Below are positions 1 through 11,100 of a DNA stretch of 64,000 nucleotides, one piece after another (position 1 is the first letter of the stretch; each line of letters opens with the position of its first letter). Location: NCBI RefSeq assembly GCF_032854445.1, contig NC_088303.1, positions 33,239,501 through 33,303,500 of the forward strand, given 5' to 3'. The notes beneath the pieces were generated by a model. That model was not told where the DNA came from and made no database searches. It worked only from the letters and a program-made list of their open reading frames with translations. Position numbers and translations under genes: made by a program. Source of the stretch: Liolophura sinensis (Eukaryota > Mollusca > Polyplacophora > Chitonida > Chitonidae).

Positions 1-486
1 GTGCCCCTTGGCTGCAGGTGTGCTATGGTGTCCAGAACCAAGGAGAAGCAAGCTGTGCCCCTTGGCTGCAGGTGTGCTATGGTGTCCAGAACCAAGGGGA
101 AGCAAGCAGTGCCCCTTGGCTGCAGGTGTGTTATGGTGTCCAGAACCAAGAAGAAGCAAGCAGTGCCCCTTGGCTGCAGGTGTGCTATGGTGTCCAGAAC
201 CAAGGAGAAGCAAGCTGTGCCCCTTGGCTGCAGGTGTGCTATGGTGTCCAGAACCAAGGGGAAGCAAGCAGTGCCCCTTGGCTGCAGGTGTGTTATGGTG
301 TCCAGAACCAAGAAGAAGCAAGCAGTGCCCCTTGGCTGCAGGTGTGCTATGGTGTCCAGAACCAAGGAGAAGCAAGCAGTGCCCCTTGGCTGCAGGTGTG
401 CTATGGTGTCCAGAACCAAGGAGAAGCAAGCAGTGCCCCTTGGCTGCAGGTGTGCTATGGTGTCCAGAACCAAGGGACACACCTTT
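1..486. repeat. 54-bp minisatellite, 9 units
   Basis: Nine near-identical 54-bp units start at 1, 55, 109, 163, 217, 271, 325, 379 and 433; each begins gtgccccttggctgcagg. Units 1-3 and 4-6 repeat as a triplet, so there is a 162-bp higher-order period. Because 54 is a multiple of 3 and the unit has no stop in the three plus frames, all three frames are open through the array, which argues against coding rather than for it. The array probably continues left of the window. Downstream flank up to about 574 is unremarkable. Confidence 0.95.
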
Positions 487-579
487 ATCATTAGGATTGC
501 TCCAGAAGCTCACAGCAGCACTTGATAGTAAGTGCCGTAAGTAAGAGAACATATCTATGTGGTCTAAACTTCATGTAGG

Positions 580-1010
580 TGCTAGCCGAAGCCCTTGGCT
601 CAGAGATTCCTGAGCCAGGTGACAGATCTAAGTCCTCCAAACTAGCAGTAATGTTGTGAACCACGAGAGATTTGTGTCATCAAAAAACCTCCTGGGGGAG
701 CCGTCCCTGTCTTTATCCGTCTTGGGTCAGGGCAGGTATGTGTCACCAAAGATCTTGTGGATGAGCCACATGTACATATAGTAGCAGACCTTGGTTCCTT
801 GGTTCTTGAGCAGAGGAACAGATCTGTGTCGTCAAACACTTCCTGGAAGAGCTACGGTAACAGCAGGCCTGGGCCCATTCTCTCTTGGGCCAGAGACTGG
901 TATTTGTCATCAAAAACCTTCTGGAGGAGAATCCCTTGGCTCTAAGTGTCCTGAGCCTGGGACAGGTCTGTATAGTTAAACATTCCCTGGAGGAGCCTGC
1001 ACTGTATGAG
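580..1010. repeat. Decayed tandem repeat, about 65-85 bp units
   Basis: Five diverged copies of a motif like 'tctgtgtcatcaaacacttc' followed by 'ctggaggagcc' begin near 669, 735, 821, 899 and 965. They are interleaved with 'cttggg..agagac'-type segments. Spacing is irregular, as expected for an old tandem array. The short ORFs crossing it on both strands look like no protein family I know. Confidence 0.6.
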
Positions 1011-1674
1011 CTGGTCAGGGTCACTGGGCATTGTGTACGCCCCAGAAGAACCAAGGTATACAAAGCTACAACTGTTAAGGATAATAGATGAATAAAGATC
1101 CAATACGTACCAATAATGACTCATCTCCGTCCATATCGTACACGGATATCTGTATCTATACAAACACCATTCCAAAACATCTACATGCAAACAAACCCTA
1201 ATCCATATGAACTGCTTATTCACACCCAAAAGCATGCCGCATGTATATGTACCATTGCACTCCCCCCAATCCAAACCACAGAATGAAGCATGGCCAAATC
1301 TGTATCATGTATATGTGAGTATCAATACTCAATACAGATCCGAACCTACACGAGCATCAAAGAATTACCGTCACATAAAAATCAGTGAGCTAGACTACCT
1401 GACCAATCAACAAACAAGCAAACATGAGCTTGTGAAACCTCTCAAAGTTTATCCCTGTACATACACAAATGGCATATACCTTGCACCCACTAAAGGAAAC
1501 AAAAAAAATAATAAAACCCACTGACTTAAGTATATTTTTTCCTCTCTCTGACAAGTCCTTGATTTGTTGCATAGTATGTATGTACAAGGTACATGTACAG
1601 TAAATGACCTAATGTGTTGCTTAAAAAAAAAAGGTAATTTTAATGTCCCAAACATTACTTTTAGTGCTGAAAAT
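1011..1674. other. Downstream flank of SMG8, no gene seen
   Basis: AT-rich sequence. Only short ORFs without recognisable protein character cross it. Part of it (about 1640 upward) may be SMG8 3' UTR if the ATTAAA at 1639-1644 is used. Confidence 0.4.
1639..1644 (-). other. Candidate SMG8 poly(A) signal (ATTAAA)
   Basis: The minus strand reads ATTAAA here, about 457 nt past the SMG8 stop codon. I found no AATAAA on the minus strand between it and the stop. Using it would place the antisense SINE at 1688-1950 inside the 3' UTR. This is weak evidence by itself. Confidence 0.25.
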
Positions 1675-1687
1675 TATATTTACCCAG

Positions 1688-1950
1688 GGGAGCCTCTGTG
1701 ACTCAGTTGGTTAGCACACTAGCGCAGCGTGATGACCCAGGAGCCTCTCACCAATGCAGTGGCTGTGAGTTCAAGTCCAGATCATGCTGGCTGCCTCTCT
1801 GGCTGTACGTTGGAAGCTCTGCCAGGAAACTGTGGATGGTTGTGGGTTTCCCCCAGGCTCTGCCCGGTTTCCTCCCACCATAATGCTGGCCGCCGTTGTG
1901 TAAGTGAATTATTCTTGAGTATGGCGTAAAACATCAATCAAATAAATAAA
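1688..1950 (+). mobile_element. SINE family A, full length, with 13-bp TSD
   Basis: It starts with a tRNA-like head: A box 'tgactcagttgg', B box 'gagttcaagtcc'. It continues through the family's conserved body ('gtttcctcccaccataatgc', 'attcttgagtatggcgtaaa') and ends in an (AATA)n tail. The duplication 'tatatttacccag' flanks it at 1675-1687 and 1951-1963. It lies just downstream of the SMG8 stop codon. Confidence 0.93.
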
Positions 1951-2100
1951 TATATTTACCCAGTAAGATATCATCCTACCTTCCAAGCAAACCTCAAAAC
2001 ACCTTTTTAAGATCAACAGAACTTTCAACAGAATCTGACAAAATATGCAACACAGGCGTGGGTGACAACTGCAGTGCACCTAGGTAGAAACAATTTGCTT

Positions 2101-5100
2101 TCAAGGATACGGAAGTCGTATAACCCAGATAGCCCCAGCGGTGAGCTCTATGGGACCTGTGCCCGGGTGGAAGACCGGGCAGGGAGGAGGGCATGGTCTG
2201 ACCTTGGGGTCTACACTGATAGAGAGAGGCCCCTCAGGGGTGACCACAAACACGCGCATCAGCTGAGCCATGAACCCCTTAGAGCTTCTACAACACACAG
2301 GCACAGACACAGATTGGTAGTTAATCAAGGCTGCATATAAAACAGTACAACATTATTTGAACATCAGAGTAAAGAAACCTATTAGAATCCTGATACCAGA
2401 CATCTGTAATATTTATAAAACACTATATGTATTATTAATGTTATTTAATAAATTTGTAGATTTCCTCGCTCTCACATCTTGTGGGGATTGGTGATGATAA
2501 TGGGTTGACGATGCCCATGCGGCCCTGTGCACGTTGAGGAAGACTGACATCACTTGTCTGACACCCCCAACATGGTGTATTTATGTGTACATCGCATGTG
2601 GTAAAGTTAGTCAGCGACTTCAGTCAGTAAACGTTGGTGATTCCTCTATCCATAAAACTGACAGCCATGTATCAGAGAAATATTCTTGGGTATAACATTA
2701 AACAGCAATCCACTAAATAAATTTCCTTCCAGTTTTCTTGAATTCATAGTCCACTATAGTTTTTCTCAAAAAAGACAGTAACCAAATGAATGACGGTCAA
2801 ATATAATCATATAAATAAATAAATATGGTGGAGCTACATTCTTAATAACTTTTAAAACGTTCAGTTTCATGTTTGTCTTTATTTACTCGACTGGAGATTA
2901 AAAACGTATTAAAAATGTTTCCCTTTAAATAGTGGCAATAAGGCTTTAATATAGACTGGGGAAACTGGGCAGAACCTGGAGGAAACCATTATCTTAAGCC
3001 AGGCACCTGACAAACCTTTTGAGACAAAGTTACAGCTGAACTAGCCGGAGCTTGAGTCAACAGACAACTTAGCCACAAAGGTACAACAAGGGCCACTGAA
3101 GGCCCCTATAATATCTTTAAATTCCTGACCCAAGATGATGGAAATGCTGAACAATACCATCACCCTTACCTGCATGGGGCCTCCGTGGCTCAGTCGGTTA
3201 GCGCACTAGCGCAGCGTAATGACCCAGAAGCCTCTCAACAATGCGGTCGCTGTGAGTTCAAGTCCAGCTCATGCTGGCTTCCTCTCCGGCCGTATGTGGG
3301 AAGGTCTGCCAGCAACCTGTGGATGGTCGTGGGTTTCCCCCGGGCTCTGCCCGGTTTCCTCCCACCATAATGCTGGCCCCCGTCATATAAGTGAAATATT
3401 CTTGAGTACGGCGTAAAACATCAATCAAATAAATAAATAAATAAATAACCCTTACCTGCAATGACAGGGGCAATACAGTGGCATGTCCATGCTCAGCAAC
3501 TTGTTAGCATTGTCCTGCGGTAACAGAATGCATAAGATTTTTCAGATATTGTAATTCTTCAACCCTTTTACATATTCGCACGGTGCCTATTGAAGCCTCT
3601 TCTGATGGCATTATTCTTTGCTGGCTGATAACATCATGCTTTTCGTCAATCCAACCAATTTAAGTTTGTCTCTAAAATCAAATTCAGAAGGTGCATAACT
3701 CGCACTGAATGCTACATTTTCATATCTGAAAAAGTTGAGGTTGGGCATTGAGCAATACCCACAGTAACTTCATGGAAGATTTGACCAGCCATAGTTCACG
3801 AAATCATGAAGTTATGTGTAATCACATAATAATGTCACATGATTTGTCACCAACTTAGTACAGCTGTGTGATTAGATGGTGAAACAAAGGGTACATGTGG
3901 ACAAAAATGCTAATGTCTACAATGTTTATCATTTAAGAAATATTAAGCTGTATGATTTTTCAGCATACCTTCACAGTACTTGTGTGGACACCTTCATGAT
4001 TTTCCATGGTCCACTACAGAAATATAATTCTGTATACCATACCTTCACAGTAATTGGGCTGGATACCGTATGATTTTCTCTGGTCCGCTACAGAAATATA
4101 ATTCTGTATACTATACCTTCACAGTACTTGTGCTGGATACCGTATGATTTTCTCTGGTCCGCTACAGGAATATAATTCTGTATACTATACCTTCACAGTA
4201 CTTGTGCTGGATACCGTATGATTTTCTCTGGTCCGCTACAGGAATATAATTCTGTATACTATACCTTCACAGTACTTGTGATGGATACCGTATGATTTTC
4301 TCTGGTCCACTACAGGAATATAATTCTGTATACCATACCTTCACAGTAATTGGGCTGGATACCGTATGATTTTCTCTGGTCCGCTACAGAAATATAATTC
4401 TGTATACTATACCTTCACAGTACTTGTGCTGGATACCGTATGATTTTCTCTGGTCCGCTACAGAAATATAATTCTGTATACTATACCTTCACAGTAATTG
4501 TGCTGGATACCGTATGATTTTCTCTGGTCCGCTACAGAAATATAATTCTGTATACCATACCTTCACAGTACTTGTGCTGGATACCGTATGATTTTCTCTG
4601 GTCCGCTACAGAAATATAATTCTGTATACCATACCTTCACAGTAATTGGGCTGGATACCGTATGATTTTCTCTGGTCCGCTACAGAAATATAATTCTGTA
4701 TACCATACCTTCACAGTAATTGTGCTGGATACCGTATGATTTTCTCTGGTCCACTACAGAAATATAATTCTGTATACCATACCTTCACAGTAATTGTGCT
4801 GGATACCGTATGATTTTCTCTGGTCCACTACAGGAATATAATTCTGTATACCATACCTTCACAGTAATTGGGCTGGATACCGTATGATTTTCTCTGGTCC
4901 GCTACAGAAATATAATTCTGTATACCATACCTTCACAGTAATTGGGCTGGATACCGTATGATTTTCTCTGGTCCACTACAGGAATATAATTCTGTATACT
5001 ATACCTTCACAGTAATTGTGCTGGATACCGTATGATTTTCTCTGGTCCACTACAGAAATATAATTCTGTATACTATACCTTCACAGTAATTGTGCTGGAT

Positions 5101-8100
5101 ACCGTATGATTTTCTCTGGTCCACTACAGGAATATAATTCTGTATACTATACCTTCACAGTACTTGTGATGGATACCGTATGATTTTCTCTGGTCCACTA
5201 CAGAAATATAATTCTGTATACCATACCTTCACAGTAATTGTGCTGGATACCGTATGATTTTCTCTGGCCCGCTACAGGAATATAATTCTGTATACTATAC
5301 CTTCACAGTAATTGGGCTGGATACCATATGATTTTCTCTGGTCCACTACAGAAATATAATTCTGTATACCATACCTTCACAGTAATTGTGCTGGATACCG
5401 TATGATTTTCTCTGGTCCACTACAGGAATATAATTCTGTATACCATACCTTCACAGTAATTGTGCTGGATACCGTATGATTTTCTCTGGTCCACTACAGA
5501 AATATAATTCTGTATACCATACCTTCACAGTAATTGTGCTGGATACCGTATGATTTTCTCTGGTCCACTACAGGAATATAATTCTGTATACCATACCTTC
5601 ACAGTAATTGTGCTGGATACCGTATGATTTTCTCTGGTCCACTACAGAAATATAATTCTGTATACCATACCTTCACAGTAATTGGGCTGGATACCATATG
5701 ATTTTCTCTGGTCCACTACAGGAATATAATTCTGTATACTATACCTTCACAGTAATTGTGCTGGATACCGTATGATTTTCTCTGGTCCACTACAGAAATA
5801 TAATTCTGTATACCATACCTTCACAGTAATTGTGCTGGATACCGTATGATTTTCTCTGGTCCACTACAGGAATATAATTCTGTATACTATACCTTCACAG
5901 TACTTGTGATGGATACCGTATGATTTTCTCTGGTCCACTACAGAAATATAATTCTGTATACCATACCTTCACAGTAATTGTGCTGGATACCGTATGATTT
6001 TCTCTGGCCCGCTACAGGAATATAATTCTGTATACTATACCTTCACAGTAATTGGGCTGGATACCGTATGATTTTCTCTGGTCCACTACAGAAATATAAT
6101 TCTGTATACCATACCTTCACAGTAATTGTGCTGGATACCGTATGATTTTCTCTGGTCCACTACAGGAATATAATTCTGTATACCATACCTTCACAGTAAT
6201 TGGGCTGGATACCATATGATTTTCTCTGGTCCACTACAGAAATATAATTCTGTATACCATACCTTCACAGTAATTGGGCTGGATACCATATGATTTTCTC
6301 TGGTCCACTACAGGAATATAATTCTGTATACTATACCTTCACAGTAATTGGGCTGGATACCATTTGATTTTTTCTGATCCACTACAGGAATATAATTTTT
6401 TATACTACGTGTGCTTGATACCGTATGATTTTCTCTGGTCTGCTACAGAAATATAATTCTGTAAAGTATACCTCCACAGTACTAGTGCTAGATACCGTAT
6501 GATTTTCTCTTATACACTATAGAAAAGTGATTTTTTATACTGTACATGTACCTTCACAGTACTTGTACTGGACACCTTGATGATTTTCTCTGGTCCGCTA
6601 CAGAAATATAATTCTGTATACTATACCTTCACAGTACTTGTGCTGGATACCAAATGATTTTCTCTTATCCACTATAGGAGAGTGATTTTTTATACCGTAA
6701 ATGTACCTTCACAGTACTTGTACTGGACACCTTGATAATTTTTTCTGGTCCGCTACAGAAGAACCTGTGACCTCTTGGACATTCATATTCCATCCCCAGG
6801 TAAGCCCTCAGAGTTGTCTCGCTGGCTTCTGGGAAAACAGTTAGCGGGTGTTGTTCTACATATATAAATATACATGTATGTATTTTCTTTTGTTGTTTAA
6901 GAAGAATTTTTGTCTTGCATACAATGGTGGTCAGCTTCACTGGGAAGCAGAGGGAAATAAGCCACTTGGGTCCAGTTTCATGAAGTGTACTTAGTGTTAA
7001 GTTGCCTTTAGCTAAGTGCACTTTATATTTCTACAACATACATTATTATGGTGCATAAGGACTTACTTAGCTAAGAGAGCGACATGAAACCAGCTCCAGC
7101 TTTCAGTTTTCAGCTAAGTTAATTAAAAATTTTTCCACATGTAATATGCAGATACATGTATGTACACGCTACTGGTGAAGAAAAAGGCCATCAATGTTAG
7201 TCTGAGCAATCCATCAATCATGCAACCTAGGTGGATCGCTTACTGTCTGGCCAAGGTCATCATATTGATTGATTTATTTATCTGATTGGTGTTTTATGCT
7301 GTACACAAGAATATTTCACTTATACGACAGCCAGCATTATGGTGGGAGGAAACCGGGCAGAGCCCAGGGAAAACCCATGGCAGACCTTCCCACATACGGC
7401 TGGAGAGGAAGCCAGCATGAGCTGGACTTGAACTCACAGCGACCGTATTGGTGAGAGACTCCTGGGTCATTACGCTGCGCTGGTGCGCTAACCAACTGAG
7501 CCACGGAGGCCCCAGTCATCGTATTGATGAAGAAATGAAACGCCGAAAGTGTCAGTGAAAAAGGGGCTTAATAAACCATTCATGTACATCTATTATGTTG
7601 AACTAATCAGTGGTCCTCGTGGATTCTATTACTTTGGAAGTTTATTACTTTTCACTCACAAACCCAAAAGAGTAGGGCATTAAAAACCCATCACTCAATC
7701 ATGGATGCTACCAATGATCTGACATTACCTTTCTGGGTGCGCCTCTGTTTGCCCTTCCTCATGACCCCTTCCCCGACCGTGGGCCACTTCTCCTTCTCCG
7801 CAGTGATCGGGATATCCCATGGCAGCAAGAAGTTACTCCCTGGAAGAAAGCCCTGCTGATCCAAGCCTACACACACAAATGAACAGAATAGATATAAAGT
7901 ACTCTTACTTTCTTTACTTGAGAAATAGTCAGCTCAGAAAGTCGTTGCATCATGTGACTAAACTGATCTTTAATCAAAAAAAAATAAGAAGCTGGGGTAA
8001 CTCAAAACTCTTGGGTAAGACAGGGGTTTATGGGAAATTAAAGTTGAACATTCCCTGAAAGGGGCATAACTGTCATTATAACGTTCACACATATAAACCT

Positions 8101-11100
8101 CTGACTTGGACAGGTAACCAAATTTATCAATATACATAGGATGTAGTTGTGTTCCGAAAACACAACGATAGCCCTGTGCTTCAGGTATAATTTGCCCAAG
8201 ACCTATAATTTGTTTGTTTAATTCCATCATACTTCTTTAAATCAGGCAGTGATACCAGCACATATGTACTTCATTGAAAGCAACGAGAGATTAAAAATCT
8301 TACAAACAATATTAACAAAATATTACCACAAAAAGAAAAAAAAAAAAATACCCAGAAAGAAACAAATTAGCCAAATAATAATGATGTGCACAGTGGCTAT
8401 TCTTTTGTTAGTAACATTATCAGGAGCTGATTACACACACAGCAGTAACATGCAGAAAATCTCTGCAAATATTCCTCTGCTTCCTTTGGGCAGGGGAGGA
8501 GAGCCACCAGGAATTATTTTTTCTTCCCACACCTAACTTTTCTGGAGCAACAGTTTCGATTCCGAATGTTAACCCACTCTGCCTGCTGTTCATTACCTTG
8601 TGTAGTGTTGTAGGCGGAGGCCTTGCCCAGACAGCACACTGACCAGGAGGGGAAGGTGGGCAGCAGACCGCTGGGACTACTCGTGTGAATCATACCAGGT
8701 AAGTATTCCACTGTCGAATGCTGGCGACTCAGAGGTTTGGAGGACTCTGGCAAACAGACAAATCATTAGCTGTGTGTACATATACTGTGTCTTCTTGTAG
8801 CAGAGCCAGTCGATGAAGCATCATGCCGAAAACACCAGACATAAAACCCCACCCAGTCACGTTATCCTGACACCGAACCAACCAGTCCCGTTTTCTTGCT
8901 CTAACCTTATTTAAAGTCTTTGGTGTGACCAGGCTTGAGTTTGATCCTGGGTCTCCAGGCTTCAAAGCAGACGGTCTAACCATCTGGCCGGTTTATACGG
9001 ATATTTAGTTATTTAATTATCTACACATAGCTATTTGTTGGTTACACCATACCATATGCTCTTGATATCTCTTATGGATGGAGGAAACTGGTGTGCCTGG
9101 GGATAAACCACTGACCCTTGGCAAGTTACTAACCAACTTTTCCACATGTGATGTACAGATATGCAGACCATATTGCTAGAAATCAAATGGCCTTCAACAA
9201 ACATTAATACTGCATGAACGGCCACATGAGCACCGTGTACTGCTTACTGTCACCAAGGCACCACAGTCAACAGGCAAAAATCTACCGCCTGCTGTCCTTA
9301 GGTTAGGTTTGAACTCACACCTCATGTGTGCTAGAGATTGAAAGGCAAGCACCTCTAATCACAAGATAAGACATAAGATATTTTGTATCCATGTACTTGG
9401 AGTTTAACGTCGTAGTCAACCATTTTCAACAGTCATTTGACGATGTTTCCATGTATTTTGTGTCCAAATCAAGCCCCAATCTTTTTAGTACTGCAACTTA
9501 AAATCAGCAAACTAGTTTCATTCACTATTAACTAATGCTATCTGAGATATTAAAGGTGAAAAATAAAGCAAAATAAATCATATTTCACCTATTTCATTTA
9601 ATATACTCCATATCTTCTCAACTTCCTACCTTGCAGTTGTCTGGAATTTGTACAAGCTTTAGAATGTGTGCAGGCTTTTTAGCACTTGTCAGTTGGCATC
9701 TCAAGAACCAATGCCAGTTTCCTCCTACCATAATGCTAGCCTCCGTCGTATAAGTGAAATATTCTTGCATACGGCGTAAAACACCAATCAAATAAATAAA
9801 TAAATAAACAAATCAAGGACCAATGAATTGCTTAACAGTTACGAGTGATTCATTCCATGACGTGTGAAATCCGATGTTGTTTTTAATCATTGGCCTGAAC
9901 TACCCACTGACCACTGGCCATTTATTCAACTTTCCACCATGGTTACAAACCTGTAGGACTTTGTAGGTTAAGAGTTGCTCCCCCTGTTTCTGCGTCTGTG
10001 TGCGTCTCAGCCACAGACCCCATGGACTGCCCTATATCAGTCTGATCTGGAATGTTCACAGAAACATTATCATTAACAATGACATTGAGCATTTTCAATG
10101 TTTCACTTTTAAACAGTGTACCCGGCGGTTCATTTTTTTCACAGAGCAGTGGGCATTTCATTATCAACTATCCAAGAAACCCTGAAGTTTAATCTACATG
10201 TATACAGCTTGTTAGTTTCTAGGCTTGGGATTATAACAAACATGCTGTCAACATGAATTTAGCCATATTACAATTGCGCTTACCTGTACCAGGCCACTTT
10301 CACTGTAGCTCTGTGGTTACGCATACTATTACAGCTCTGTCTTGTTCCATAAGCTTACCTGGAACATCACTGTACTTTCCGTATTGTCATCAATATCCTG
10401 TTGGTGTCAGCCACATAATCTGTCTGTCTATACTCACGTATGTGCCTGTCTGTACTCACGTACATGTATGTGTCTGTCTGTACTCACGTATGTGTCTGTC
10501 TGTACTCACATATACAAGGAATCATGTGTACAAATCAGGTATCACTGCCATTACAAGATATCTTTTGACACACCAGCTAATTTTTTATAATCAGTGTGTC
10601 CAGTAATGACCTCATGGAGATCCACAATCCACATTCCTCACTATAAAGACTTCTTTACAAAATAGGCTTACTGCTCATGTAAAGCTAGACCAGAAACTTG
10701 GTTATCTCCCTTGTATGCGCTGTGAGGTGTCTGCATTCAAACATGGCAGTTGGAGTTGTAATTTGTTCAGTTTCCACCAGTTTTATGCTTGTGTGGATTT
10801 ACTAGTGATGACACAAGGGAACACCTATCTGGAATTGATAGCTGAGAAGACTATGAGTATGGACAGACACATAATTTGGTGAACAGCATTAGTATACTGG
10901 GGTCAGATGTGTTCATAGTAAGCTTATGGAACAAGACCGTATACATAATCACAGCCTTGCAGAGCTACTCTCATTGCTAATATATTGACAGCTATCTTTG
11001 CTAAGAACAAAAAGCTATCCTAATTCATAAAACCTGCAGCGTCTCACCCAGACTCAGTGCTAGACTAAGACTGGCCATTCCTGAGGTGAGGAGATCTGTC

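Larger units (their letters stand above)
2288..3455 (-). other. SMG8 intron 19
   Basis: The donor is TGCAG|GTAAGGG at 3456/3455 and the acceptor is TTGTAG just before 2287. It contains the full-length SINE at 3175-3447. At about 2560-2730 there is a fragment of a dispersed repeat ('gtgtacatcgcatgtggtaa', 'ccataaaactgacagcc') that recurs near 35940-36085 and 55540-55685. The rest is AT-rich with nothing recognised. Confidence 0.8.

Noticed and set aside
1-544. Three overlapping plus-strand ORFs of 158-178 codons
   Set aside because: All are products of the 54-bp repeat; all three frames are open, which no real protein requires.
3183-3260. SINE heads as tRNA genes
   Set aside because: A and B boxes are present but the cloverleaf is incomplete and each head is joined to a SINE body with target duplications.
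6731-6731. Alternative donor for SMG8 exon 18 at AAG|GTGTCC
   Set aside because: In phase, but using the donor at 6707 keeps the spacing to the MDMPLY motif seen in human SMG8; not fully excluded.
11042-11048. Alternative end of SMG8 exon 15 at CTGCAG|GTTTTA
   Set aside because: It would end in phase 0, whereas exon 16 needs phase 1; the GTGAGA donor at 11048/11047 fits.
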